From: JAYSYM01 sp964543475
GTDB taxonomy: Bacteria > Bdellovibrionota > Bdellovibrionia > Bdellovibrionales > JAMPXM01
Length of the DNA stretch: 64,000 nt
Assembly: GCA_964543475.1 (NCBI GenBank)
Contig: CAZIYJ010000011.1
Span: 1-64,000, forward strand
Direction of reading: 5' to 3'
Positions 41,454-50,461 of this stretch are shown here, one piece after another (position 1 is the first letter of the stretch; every line of letters starts with the position of its first letter). The notes below the pieces were generated by a model, which ran no database searches, was not told the DNA's origin, and saw only the letters and a list, made by a program, of their open reading frames with translations. Position numbers and translations under genes: made by a program.

Positions 41454-42485
41454 TTAGCTTCTGGCAAATCGAACGATCAGGTCAGAGGCCGCGTGTACCC
41501 AAGGATCTGATGAGTTGAGACACGGAACAAGATCAAATTTCTCTCCCCCATCTCGAATAAAATCTTCTCGCAGTCGCATACCAAGTTCTTCAATCGTCTC
41601 TAGGCAATCAGCCACAAACGATGGACTTGCCACAACAATATTCTTTTTGCCTTCAGCGATGAGATCTTTATACAAAAAATCAGTGTAGGGCTTAATCCAA
41701 GGCGCACGGCCCAATCGTGATTGAAACGAAACACTGTACTGACTTTTGCTAAGGCCTAACTCTGTCGCTAGAGCTCGACTGGTAGCAAATGAATGGGCGC
41801 GGTAACAAAACCGATTTGCATCCACCATCTTGTCGCAGCAGTTTGGCGACTTAAGACAGTGATTTTTTGTAAGATCAGTTTTCTGAACATGTCGCTCAGG
41901 TAATCCGTGATAACTGAGCAAGAGATGAGAGTCTTGAGTCAAACTCTTTCGGATCTCTTGGGCGTAAGCCTTAATAAAGCCCACTGAATCAAAAAACGGC
42001 GGAACGATTTTAACTCGAGGAGAAAAACTATCACTTCTAAGAGCGCGCTCGACTTCTTCAAGCGATGATCTCGTCGAACTTTCGGCGTACTGAGGATAAA
42101 GTGGCATTACGACTAATTCTTTAACGCCAGCTTTCTTAAAATATTCAATCGCAGCTGGGATCGATGGATTTCCGTACCGCATCCCGAGACGAACTAAAAA
42201 TTTATCCCCCAGATGATTCTGGACCTTGGCGCAAAACTCTTGTGAATGGAAATAAAGAGGTGATCCTTTTTTTGTCCAAACTTTTTCATAGGCCTCGGCC
42301 GACGCAAACTTCCGCTTTGGCACAATCAGTATATGGACGAGTATCCAGCGCAGAATGGCGGGAATGTCGATGACCCACTTATCCATCAGGAACTGCTTTA
42401 AGTACCGACCGACCGCTGGCGGAGTCGGAGCATCGGGAGTACCGAGGTTAATAATTAAGACTGCGGTCTTTTCTGCACCATTCAC
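41454..42485 (-). CDS. hemH: Ferrochelatase HemH
   Basis: HemH inserts Fe2+ into protoporphyrin IX to form protoheme. The 343-residue protein has the family segments INLGTPDAPTPPAVGRYLKQ, MRYGNPSI, MPLYPQYAESSTRSS, LLSYHGLPERH (catalytic His) and FVADCLETIEEL. A Cys-rich stretch (HCLKSPNCCDKM) and the late Cys at CLNSSD may bind a 2Fe-2S cluster, as in several bacterial ferrochelatases. It is the last gene of the heme operon and overlaps hemY by 4 bp. Confidence 0.95.
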   Translation of the reverse strand: MNGAEKTAVLIINLGTPDAPTPPAVGRYLKQFLMDKWVIDIPAILRWILVHILIVPKRKFASAEAYEKVWTKKGSPLYFHSQEFCAKVQNHLGDKFLVRLGMRYGNPSIPAAIEYFKKAGVKELVVMPLYPQYAESSTRSSLEEVERALRSDSFSPRVKIVPPFFDSVGFIKAYAQEIRKSLTQDSHLLLSYHGLPERHVQKTDLTKNHCLKSPNCCDKMVDANRFCYRAHSFATSRALATELGLSKSQYSVSFQSRLGRAPWIKPYTDFLYKDLIAEGKKNIVVASPSFVADCLETIEELGMRLREDFIRDGGEKFDLVPCLNSSDPWVHAASDLIVRFARS

Positions 42486-43711
42486 TTTGCAAGCTCTCCT
42501 GCTAATCGCTTCGCCCGCAGAAGAATTTGCTTGAGGCCAATTTCTCCTAGGTAATTTCCGATCAAAGCAATTCTTCCGCGCACAACGTCAATATCACTCA
42601 CAGCCTTTTCGAGATCGAGATCATATCGTGGCAGCGCTTTTGCCCAACGATTCACCTGATAGCTTAAGAGGTCAACTTTTTGATGAAGGACCTTCTCTCG
42701 TTCAGATAAAATTGAATCGATTAAGATCTGATCCCGAATCTCAGCTCCCGGTGAAATCCAGGTGTCACTTTGGCAATTCTGAGATCGATTTTCAAAAATA
42801 TAGTTGTTGAGTAAAGTTCCAAGCGCAAAATTACCATCACCTTGCGGATAAAGAACTCCGAAGCCAACCGTTTTTGCCTTTTCTAATGGTTTCGTAAAGA
42901 CCGTCGTACTCGTAATCGGAACCATTGAGATTGCCTTCAGCACTTCGGCACGTGGATCCGAACAAGACAAAAGCAGATCGGTCGCATGCTCTACCGAAGT
43001 TGCAATTACAAGAAAATCACAAGCCGGAAGCTGAGTTGGAGATAAAACTTCGACATCAAAATTAAATTTAACTCCGTTACTCACTAAATAGTCCGTAAGC
43101 TTAGACATTAACTCGCCCATTCCATTTTTAGGCGACACTGTTCCCCGACCCAGATCTAACTTTGGCCGCGATTCTTTATTTGCACTAAAGAGTCTTCGCA
43201 AAACAAGTGAAGCAGAGAGATGTTTGGCTTCAGTCCCGTAAATACCAAGTACAGCGGTTTCAATTGAATATTTACTCGCACTTGAGCCTAAGACTCTTGC
43301 GCCCCAAGCAGAAACACTTTCGTTGAGCTGTGGCGCAACGCTTTTTTTGAAAACGAGATAGCGAAGAATAAACCAAATGAGCCGAAGGGTTTCAGATATT
43401 TTTAGCGGCCACTTAAGCGCACGCCCATTTCGAAAAATATAACGGTTTCTAGATTCGGCTTTCGTCGAAATTAATTCAACACCGATATCTTTACAAAGAG
43501 ACTCTAGCTCAGCGCAATTTAGGATTCCGTTAGCAGCTGTTTCTACAGGTCCATGTTCAGTTTGGAGCGTGTTAATGAGGCCGCCCGATCTCCCCTGACT
43601 TTCAAAGATCTCAACTTTTGAGCCCTGCTTAAGAAGGTAATAGCTCGTGATCAGGCCGCTAAAGCCAGCTCCGACTACAACGATCTTTTTTGAAGCATGG
43701 TTTTCGCTCAC
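42482..43711 (-). CDS. hemY: Protoporphyrinogen oxidase, FAD-dependent (HemY type)
   Basis: This enzyme oxidises protoporphyrinogen IX to protoporphyrin IX. The 409-residue protein has the FAD GAGFSGLITSYYLLKQG Rossmann motif, an EIFESQGRSGGLINT segment and the C-terminal FAD motif IALIGNYLGEIGLKQILLRA. It is somewhat shorter than typical HemY (about 450-470). It lies between hemN and hemH in the operon. The oxygen-dependence of this step contrasts with the oxygen-independent HemN. Confidence 0.88.
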   Translation of the reverse strand: MSENHASKKIVVVGAGFSGLITSYYLLKQGSKVEIFESQGRSGGLINTLQTEHGPVETAANGILNCAELESLCKDIGVELISTKAESRNRYIFRNGRALKWPLKISETLRLIWFILRYLVFKKSVAPQLNESVSAWGARVLGSSASKYSIETAVLGIYGTEAKHLSASLVLRRLFSANKESRPKLDLGRGTVSPKNGMGELMSKLTDYLVSNGVKFNFDVEVLSPTQLPACDFLVIATSVEHATDLLLSCSDPRAEVLKAISMVPITSTTVFTKPLEKAKTVGFGVLYPQGDGNFALGTLLNNYIFENRSQNCQSDTWISPGAEIRDQILIDSILSEREKVLHQKVDLLSYQVNRWAKALPRYDLDLEKAVSDIDVVRGRIALIGNYLGEIGLKQILLRAKRLAGELAK

Positions 43712-43721
43712 TTAAATTTAC

Positions 43722-45071
43722 TCACATCGACTGAGAGAAAACTTGTGTTTGCGGAGCCTTTTCCCGAAGTCGCTGATCTAATGCCATACAAGCGTTGCGT
43801 AAAAATGGTCGACCCTCATCGGTAAGAATAAGTTTGCGATTTTCAACTCTAACCAAACGATCTTTGATCAAGCTCTCCAGAAACTTTTTCGTGTCCTCAG
43901 CTTGCTCGTCACTCTCGAGCTCAACTTCCCATTGAGTCATGAACTGAAGAATCTGCTCTCTTCGCTTTCGATCGATCTCAGATAAAATGTGACCACGCAG
44001 AGTTGGTACTTCACCCGCCTGCACTCGACGCTCGTAGACAGGTAAAGCTTTTTCGTTTTGATGAAAGCAGCCCGGAGCTTCAGAGATCGAACTTACGCCC
44101 AGCCCTAAAAGAACATCCGTGCGATGCTCGGTGTAACCCATGAAATTGCGATGGAGCGTTCCCTCGCGTTCGGCTTGAGAAAGTGCGTCGGTAGGAAGAG
44201 CGAAGTGATCCATTCCAATCTCTCGGTACCCAGCATTTTGAAGAATCTCGCGAGCGATCTCATAAAGACGGCGCTTCTCTTCTCCGACCGGGAGCTCTTC
44301 GTCTTTAAACAGTCTCTGCGCAGGCTTGATCCACGGCACAAGTGCAAAACTGTAAAGCGCAATTCGATCTGGACGAAGTTTAACCGTGAGCTCAGCCATT
44401 TCTCTGATCGACTCATCAGTTTGTTTCGGAAGACCATAAATCAAATCGAAATTCACTGACGTGTATCCGAGCTCGCGTGACTCCCGAGATATTTGCTCGG
44501 TCATTTCTCGCGGCTGAATTCGGTTAATCAATCGCTGTACTTCAGGGTTAAAATCTTGAACGCCTAGGCTCACGCGGCTAAAGCCAAGCTGTCTCAGCTC
44601 TACAAGCTGATCGCGCGTAGTTCTTCGCGGATCGACTTCGATTGATCCTTCAAAGTTCTCTTTGTCAATTGTCACTCGAGAATAGATTTCCTCGACAAGC
44701 TTCTTAAGATTGCTAGCCGAGAAGAAAGTGGGAGAGCCTCCACCAAAATGCAACTGGCGTAACGGGCGATTTCGCATCTCGGGTACTGCTTTAAGATAGG
44801 CATCAAGCTCATTCAACAGAAGCTGAAGGTACGGCTCTTCGCGCTTATGATCTTTGGTGATCGAAGTGTTACAACCGCAAAATGTGCAGAGCGTTTCGCA
44901 AAATGGAATATGGATATACATCGACCAACTCATCGAATTTTTATCGAAGGCAGACTTTAAGTGGCTGATCCATTGTTCGGTAGTTGGCGAATCCGTCCAG
45001 TACGGGACCGTCGGATAACTTGTGTAACGGGGCGCCGGGATGTCGTATTTTTTAAATAACTCTGAACTCAC
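43722..45071 (-). CDS. hemN: Oxygen-independent coproporphyrinogen III oxidase HemN
   Basis: HemN is a radical-SAM enzyme that decarboxylates coproporphyrinogen III. The GTG at 45,069-45,071 (overlapping the hemE stop by 4 bp, with GAGAGGT ahead) is preferred over an upstream ATG inside hemE. The 449-residue product starts with SSELFKKYDIPAPRYTSYP and has the CETLCTFCGC cluster motif, LHFGGGSPTF and VNFDLIYGLPKQT. Motifs and length are normal for HemN. Confidence 0.95.
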   Translation of the reverse strand: MSSELFKKYDIPAPRYTSYPTVPYWTDSPTTEQWISHLKSAFDKNSMSWSMYIHIPFCETLCTFCGCNTSITKDHKREEPYLQLLLNELDAYLKAVPEMRNRPLRQLHFGGGSPTFFSASNLKKLVEEIYSRVTIDKENFEGSIEVDPRRTTRDQLVELRQLGFSRVSLGVQDFNPEVQRLINRIQPREMTEQISRESRELGYTSVNFDLIYGLPKQTDESIREMAELTVKLRPDRIALYSFALVPWIKPAQRLFKDEELPVGEEKRRLYEIAREILQNAGYREIGMDHFALPTDALSQAEREGTLHRNFMGYTEHRTDVLLGLGVSSISEAPGCFHQNEKALPVYERRVQAGEVPTLRGHILSEIDRKRREQILQFMTQWEVELESDEQAEDTKKFLESLIKDRLVRVENRKLILTDEGRPFLRNACMALDQRLREKAPQTQVFSQSM

Positions 45072-46090
45072 GAGAATACCTCTCGAACCAGCTGAACGAA
45101 CATTCGAACGTTTTCTTCTGGAGTGGCAGGCAAAACTCCGTGACCAAGGCCGCATACCCAGCCTGCACGCTGTTCTGGAGAAAGTTTTTTTATTCCTTCA
45201 AGATATCTCATGGCCCAGACTTTAAAGTCATTCGGTTCTAAAAATAGAAGCGATTGATCAAAGTTTCCTTGGACGAAACCGAGTTTGTAGTTCGGTAACA
45301 CTTCAGTGAAATCCCAGCGGTGATCAAATCCTAAACCACAAATTGGACTGCCCGGTTTAAAAAGTTTGTGCTGAAGATGCGGGGCCTGAATTTGCTTTGC
45401 GTAGTACCCGACTTTGCCCGGAAAGTCCTTGCTCATCTTCTCGAGCTGCGGAACGACAACGTCATGATAGAAAGCCGGAGAAAGCTCGCCCGCAGCAGTG
45501 TCAAGAATCATCACAACTTCGGCGCCACCTTCAAGTTGCAATTCGATGTTACGCTTGAGAAGCGGCAATAAGACTTCGCAGAACTTTGCAAACAGCTGAT
45601 TGAGTCGCTTACTCTTCTCAAGCCCGCCCTTGTGGGCACCCTCGACTGCATATGTGAATAGTGTCCAAGGACCGCCGACAAATCCGATGAGACTTTTATT
45701 TTGAGGTAAGCGCTTTCGAGTGTGAATCATCGCTTCCTTTTGAAACATGACTCCTTCAAGCGATTCACTAACTGGCCGGAGCTTAGAGATATTACTCTCG
45801 TCAAGCTGCCACTCTAAGCGCGGCGCGGGATCATAGTGCAGACCCATTCCCATCGCTTCCAGCGGAAACAAGAGATCACTAAAGAGAATTGCGATATCAA
45901 AGTCAAAGTCCTGAATCGGCCCCATTGCAACTTCAGCAGCCAACTCCGGAACCTTGCAAAGCTCCATAAAGCCATTTTTTGAACGAAGTGCTTGATAGTG
46001 TTTGTGATAGCGGCCCGCCTGCCGCATAAACCAAATTGGCGGCGTATTCTGAGGCACTCTATTTAGGCTATTTTGAAATTTCTGATTCAT
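45068..46090 (-). CDS. hemE: Uroporphyrinogen decarboxylase HemE
   Basis: HemE converts uroporphyrinogen III to coproporphyrinogen III. The 340-residue protein has PPIWFMRQAGRYHKHYQALR (the PxWxMRQAGRY motif), the second motif IGFVGGPWTLFTYAVEG, and GLGHGVLPATPEENV near the C-terminus. It starts 9 bp after the response regulator gene. Length is typical. Confidence 0.97.
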   Translation of the reverse strand: MNQKFQNSLNRVPQNTPPIWFMRQAGRYHKHYQALRSKNGFMELCKVPELAAEVAMGPIQDFDFDIAILFSDLLFPLEAMGMGLHYDPAPRLEWQLDESNISKLRPVSESLEGVMFQKEAMIHTRKRLPQNKSLIGFVGGPWTLFTYAVEGAHKGGLEKSKRLNQLFAKFCEVLLPLLKRNIELQLEGGAEVVMILDTAAGELSPAFYHDVVVPQLEKMSKDFPGKVGYYAKQIQAPHLQHKLFKPGSPICGLGFDHRWDFTEVLPNYKLGFVQGNFDQSLLFLEPNDFKVWAMRYLEGIKKLSPEQRAGWVCGLGHGVLPATPEENVRMFVQLVREVFS

Positions 46091-46099
46091 ATCGGCTTC

Positions 46100-46780
46100 C
46101 TATTCTTTTGATTCTTCAGCGACCCACTGATATCCGACCCCGCGAACAGATCGAATCATTTCGCCTTCAGAATCGTTTATCGCCTGTCGCAGGCGCACGA
46201 TTGCATTATCAACTGTTCGATGAGTTGGAAATTTATCTTCTCCCCAAATCTCATTGAGAATCTCATCGCGACTTAACACCTGCGGCGCTCGTTGAATTAA
46301 AAATTTGATTAGCTGAAAGTCTCGGGCTTGAAGAAATTCTTTTTCGCCGCTTTCGCTGATGACGGCCTGACTTTCAAGATCCAGTGTTTTGCCAAAGCAT
46401 TTGATTTTGGCTTGAGGAGCATGATTTTGAAGAACGTGCTTTATTCTTAAAAGTAACTCTTTTAAATGAAATGGCTTTGGAATGAATTCTTCGGCTCCAA
46501 TTTCGTAGCCAGTCAGTCGATTTTCAGCAGTGCTAAGTGCCGTCATAAAAAGAAATGGCGCAGAACTGCTTTTGCGAATTTCTGTTCCAAGATCAAACCC
46601 AGAACCGTCTGGCAAACTGACATCTAAAATTACTAAGTCAAATCGCGACTCTTTAATTTGCGAAAGCGCATTTGAAAAATTTTGCGCCCAAGTCACATCG
46701 TAAGACTCTTTCTCCAGTCGCTCTTTTAGCGTCTCGCCTAAAGACTTGTCGTCTTCAACCAATAGCAATCGCGCAATCAT
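46100..46780 (-). CDS. OmpR-family response regulator embedded in heme operon
   Basis: The 226-residue protein has a normal receiver domain with EDD at the N-terminus, phospho-acceptor Asp53 (VILDVSLPDG) and Lys102-type switch (IPKPFHLKELL), and a C-terminal winged helix (EILNEIWGEDKFPTHRTVDNAIVRLRQAI ... RGVGYQW). It overlaps the histidine kinase gene by 4 bp and the two form a cognate pair. Position between hemL and hemE implies a heme-related target gene, possibly the operon itself. Confidence 0.92.
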   Translation of the reverse strand: MIARLLLVEDDKSLGETLKERLEKESYDVTWAQNFSNALSQIKESRFDLVILDVSLPDGSGFDLGTEIRKSSSAPFLFMTALSTAENRLTGYEIGAEEFIPKPFHLKELLLRIKHVLQNHAPQAKIKCFGKTLDLESQAVISESGEKEFLQARDFQLIKFLIQRAPQVLSRDEILNEIWGEDKFPTHRTVDNAIVRLRQAINDSEGEMIRSVRGVGYQWVAEESKE

Positions 46781-47628
46781 ACGCCACCCGCTTTGGGCAG
46801 TTTCACTTCAGCCGAAAACTTGGGAGAGAAATTGAAAATCACTTTGCCGTTCATTTTCTCAACCAGCATCTTCACTAAATAAAGACCAACTCCGCTGCCG
46901 CTTCCGCCATGATGCTGGTGAAACGGCTGAGCAATGTGGCGAGGATCGCCGACGAAGCCACGGCCCTCATCAGTCACCAAAAGAGATACTATGTTCCCTT
47001 GAGCATGCTCAGCAACGCGGACTTCATTTGCTTGTCCGTGGACAACAGCATTTTGGATCAAATTTTTAAATACGCTCTCAAGAGCTCGTGGGTCAGCTTT
47101 GACTTTCGACTTTGCTTGAACATCAAGCTTGAGATCTGGCCACTCAAGAGCAAGTGATTTGAAAAAACGCTCAAGCGAAATTTCTTCGATATGAAGAGCT
47201 GCCATCTGAGGGTTAGCGACAAAAAGTGAGTTTTCGAGTTGAAGCTGTAAGCGCACGGTGTCTTTGACAAGACGCTTTAAGAGCTTTGCCTCGTCGGCGC
47301 CTTTAAGATCTTCTTCTAATGACTCAGCCTGAAGACGCAAACTTGCAAGCGAGGTTTTTAGATCATGAGTGAAGCTTGTAAAAAAAATTTGGATTTGATT
47401 CGCACGCTTTGTCTCGCGAGAGATGTAGTAAAGCAGCGTCACTCCGCCGATCAGCAGAAGAATAAATAAAAATCCTCCTTCCATGATCAGCATTCGATGT
47501 TGCCGGTCTGACGTTTCACCAATCAAACGAAGTGCAAAAATAAACCACCAGCCAGCTAATGCCAGAGTCGTGACGATCCAGGCCACGACTGCGATAAGTT
47601 TAAAATAGTCTTTCTTCGTTCGTGCCAC
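46777..47628 (-). CDS. Histidine kinase without a large sensor domain, in heme operon
   Basis: The 283-residue protein has two TM helices (about 9-32 and 51-70) separated by a short periplasmic loop (about 18 residues), then HisKA with His88 (SFTHDLKTSLASLR), N box NLIQNAVVHGQ, G1 DEGRGF and G2 GSGVGLYLVKML. The lack of a periplasmic domain suggests intramembrane sensing. It is 5 bp after hemL and overlaps the regulator. The signal is unknown; heme or porphyrin status is the obvious guess from context. Confidence 0.9.
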   Translation of the reverse strand: MARTKKDYFKLIAVVAWIVTTLALAGWWFIFALRLIGETSDRQHRMLIMEGGFLFILLLIGGVTLLYYISRETKRANQIQIFFTSFTHDLKTSLASLRLQAESLEEDLKGADEAKLLKRLVKDTVRLQLQLENSLFVANPQMAALHIEEISLERFFKSLALEWPDLKLDVQAKSKVKADPRALESVFKNLIQNAVVHGQANEVRVAEHAQGNIVSLLVTDEGRGFVGDPRHIAQPFHQHHGGSGSGVGLYLVKMLVEKMNGKVIFNFSPKFSAEVKLPKAGGV

Positions 47629-47633
47629 TTAAA

Positions 47634-48929
47634 TTACTTTCCTAATGCTCTTTCGATTCGCTTGACTGCTTCATCAAGAATTTGCGGAGTGTGAGCATAT
47701 CCAATGAATCCAACTTCGTATCCGCTAGGCGCTAGATAAACACCTTCATTAAGACAATTGTGAAAAATCGCTTTAAAGTTTGCTGCGTGATCTGAGGGAA
47801 TTTGCTCAAGGCGTCTGATCACTCCATTAACTTTTGGGTGAATCCAAAAAACAGAGCCCACTCTTGCGATATCAAGAGTCGGCGCTTTTTGCTCAAAGAC
47901 CTTCTTTAACTTCGTTGTAAAATCAACTGCGCGCTTTTCAAGTTCTACATAAATATTTTCGCGAACAACTTTTTCGAGCGTCGCAAGACCCGCAGACATT
48001 CCAACCGGATTAGCACTTAAAGTGCCGGCCTGATAAACGGGTCCCATTGGCGCCACTAGATCCATTATATCAGCGCGGCCGCCGTAGGCCCCGACTGGGA
48101 ATCCGCCACCAATTACTTTTCCGTAAGTCACTAAGTCAGGGCGAATTCCAGTTTGCTCGGCCATTCCGCCAAGCCCCACACGGAACCCAGAAATGACTTC
48201 ATCAAAAATCATCAATGCGCCATTTTTGTGTGCGACTTCGGTGATTTGTTTTAAGAACTCAAGTCGCTGAATGAGAAGTCCATAGTTAGCCGGTAGCGGC
48301 TCTACGATGACGGCTGCAATCTCTCCAGGATGTTTTGCAAAAATCTTTTCAAATGCCTCAATATCATCAAGCGGAGCCACCAAAGTTTCAGAAGCAAAGC
48401 CAGGCGAAACCCCGGCGCTATCAGCGGCTGATTGCCCATCGCCTAATCCAGCAAGTCCACTGCCCGCTTTTACGAGCAAAGAATCTGCGTGACCATGGTA
48501 GCAACCATCAAACTTTAAAATCTTATGGCGCTTGGTAAATGCGCGAGCCACGCGAAGCGCACTCATCACAGCTTCAGTTCCCGAACTAACAAAGCGAACT
48601 TTTTCAACCCACGGAACTTTCGAAGTAATAAACTCTGCGAGCGCTAAAGAATAGGGCTCGCAAGCCCCAAAGCTCCAGGCTGTTTGAACCATCTCTTGCA
48701 CAACGCGAGTCACATCGGGGTCACGGTGCCCTAGCAGCAACGGCCCAAAGCTCTGGCAGAAATCAATAACAGTTTCTCCGTCGACAGTGGTGAGCTCGGC
48801 ACCTTGCGCTGATTTAAAAAATACGGGCTGACCGCCGACACTTTTAAACGCGCGCACAGGACTATGGACACCGCCTGGTGCAACTTTTTTTGCGCGCTCA
48901 AAATATTGATTTGAAAGTTCCATTTTCAT
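47634..48929 (-). CDS. hemL: Glutamate-1-semialdehyde 2,1-aminomutase HemL
   Basis: HemL makes 5-aminolevulinate from glutamate-1-semialdehyde by a PLP-dependent transfer. The ATG at 48,929 overlaps the hemCD stop (ATGA) and has GGAG about 6 nt ahead, so I prefer it to the ATG six codons further upstream. The 431-residue protein has GGVHSPVRAFKSVGG, the FIDFCQSFGPLLLGH region, MIFDEVISGFRVGLGG and the Lys site VTYGKVIGGGFPVGAYGG. Motifs and length are normal. Confidence 0.96.
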   Translation of the reverse strand: MKMELSNQYFERAKKVAPGGVHSPVRAFKSVGGQPVFFKSAQGAELTTVDGETVIDFCQSFGPLLLGHRDPDVTRVVQEMVQTAWSFGACEPYSLALAEFITSKVPWVEKVRFVSSGTEAVMSALRVARAFTKRHKILKFDGCYHGHADSLLVKAGSGLAGLGDGQSAADSAGVSPGFASETLVAPLDDIEAFEKIFAKHPGEIAAVIVEPLPANYGLLIQRLEFLKQITEVAHKNGALMIFDEVISGFRVGLGGMAEQTGIRPDLVTYGKVIGGGFPVGAYGGRADIMDLVAPMGPVYQAGTLSANPVGMSAGLATLEKVVRENIYVELEKRAVDFTTKLKKVFEQKAPTLDIARVGSVFWIHPKVNGVIRRLEQIPSDHAANFKAIFHNCLNEGVYLAPSGYEVGFIGYAHTPQILDEAVKRIERALGK

Positions 48930-50461
48930 TTTAGACTCCGTTTCCAAGCCTCGTACCCAAGATGAATTTCGATTTTTGCATTGTCACCCAATGTCTTACG
49001 CAAGTGGGTGTAAGTATGTCCAGGTCCGCACGCATGATTCGCATCACGTAAACGAGGCTGATGCTTGATGGCTTCATCAAATGTTGAACCACTCATCCAA
49101 AAGAAGTGAGTTTTTCCCTCAAACTGCTCGGCAATAGCCGCGGCTGATGCCTTTGGCACAAGCTTATAGGTCGCAAGGTTCGTCATCGGGCCAATTTCAG
49201 GAGCTTCAGCGTGAGTCAGCTTAGTCATTTTAATTGACCGTCCAACGAGAGTATCAATGTTCGGAAGCTCTGACTCACCTAGGCTATCCGATGTGCCGTG
49301 TACCCACAGGCCCCGCGCAGCAAGCTTTTTCCAAGTTTGAAGGCCAGCGCACCACACAAGTTTTTCTCTTAAACTTAAGCCTTCAGGCCACGCATTCTCC
49401 CGCGCAATCCAAACGAGGTCAGCCGCATCGAGCTTTTTAGATTTAATAATCACTGCTTCCCGATTAAAGAAAAACGATTCTTTCGGATCTTCTGGCCAAA
49501 TGCGAGGGCGTGAATTCTGAACTGGAGGTTGCTTGAGTGACTGATCGAGCGGCCGACTAACAGAGGCCTGATTGAGAACTTCGCCAGAATCTGTAAGGCC
49601 CCTCAAGAACATGACGTTACCGTACTCGCGCGGCAAAATACTTACGCCGATTTTTTGATGACAGCCGCCGCCGTAACCAGACAGCACATTACGCTCGAGA
49701 TTTACTGCTTCAAAAGTTTTCGAACAGTGAATTGAGCTTAGCAGTTCAATTAAATCTTTGCGTTCGTTTTTGATTTCAATTGCTAAAGCACCTTGCGCAG
49801 CTGCTGTTGGGTTTAAACTTAAAGGCAGAACCATGAACTCACAACGGTTCAAAACGTCTCGCATCTCAGAGCGAGTTTGTGCAAATTCTTCCTGCGGACT
49901 ACCAAGCAAGCGATCAAGAGCGGCTTTTGCTACAACTAACGCATCAGCATCTTCAATTAAAAGTTTCTTAAGCCGTGTTGGAATATTACCGCGAACTGAT
50001 ACAAATTCGACATCACTGGGTGTGAACGGAAGATACTCTTTTAAAAACGGAGCCAGATTATAAGCTCGGCGCGGAGAACTTGTGAGGACTCTCAAATTTC
50101 GACTTCGTCCTTCAAGCGCTTCGCTCAAACGGTCTTTGCGAAACAATAAAACGTCCCGGAGATCAACTCGCGGAAGAGTTGCTACAACCTGACTGTTTTT
50201 TCTTGCCTCTGTCGGAAGATCCTTCCAAGAGTGAACAACCATGTCGCACTTACCAGCTTCGAGGTCTTGCACGAAGTCTTCGGTAAATACTCCACGCTCT
50301 GGCATTTTCCAAAGCGGATCTTGCTGATTCAAATCACCAAGAGATGCTCTGAACTGAAACTCAACTTTTACATCTGGATTTTTGGCGCAAATGGCTTCTG
50401 CAACTTGGTACGCTTGAAGCTTTGCTAGATCCGATTGCCTAGCAGCAATCTTTAAGCGCAT
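48926..50461 (-). CDS. hemC: Hydroxymethylbilane synthase fused to a uroporphyrinogen-III synthase-like domain (HemC-HemD)
   Basis: The ATG at 50,461 with GGGAAG ahead is preferred; one four codons upstream is possible. The N-terminal 300 residues are HemC: RLKIAARQSDLAKLQAYQV, VVHSWKDLPTE, TSSPRRAYNL, VRGNIPTRLKKL, and GYGGGCHQKIGVSIL with the cofactor-binding Cys. The last 200 residues look like a divergent HemD domain (THFFWMSGSTFDEAIKHQ ... HACGPGHTYTHLRKTLG). Full length is 511 against about 310 for HemC alone. The fused protein would make uroporphyrinogen III from porphobilinogen in one polypeptide. Confidence 0.85.
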   Translation of the reverse strand: MRLKIAARQSDLAKLQAYQVAEAICAKNPDVKVEFQFRASLGDLNQQDPLWKMPERGVFTEDFVQDLEAGKCDMVVHSWKDLPTEARKNSQVVATLPRVDLRDVLLFRKDRLSEALEGRSRNLRVLTSSPRRAYNLAPFLKEYLPFTPSDVEFVSVRGNIPTRLKKLLIEDADALVVAKAALDRLLGSPQEEFAQTRSEMRDVLNRCEFMVLPLSLNPTAAAQGALAIEIKNERKDLIELLSSIHCSKTFEAVNLERNVLSGYGGGCHQKIGVSILPREYGNVMFLRGLTDSGEVLNQASVSRPLDQSLKQPPVQNSRPRIWPEDPKESFFFNREAVIIKSKKLDAADLVWIARENAWPEGLSLREKLVWCAGLQTWKKLAARGLWVHGTSDSLGESELPNIDTLVGRSIKMTKLTHAEAPEIGPMTNLATYKLVPKASAAAIAEQFEGKTHFFWMSGSTFDEAIKHQPRLRDANHACGPGHTYTHLRKTLGDNAKIEIHLGYEAWKRSLK

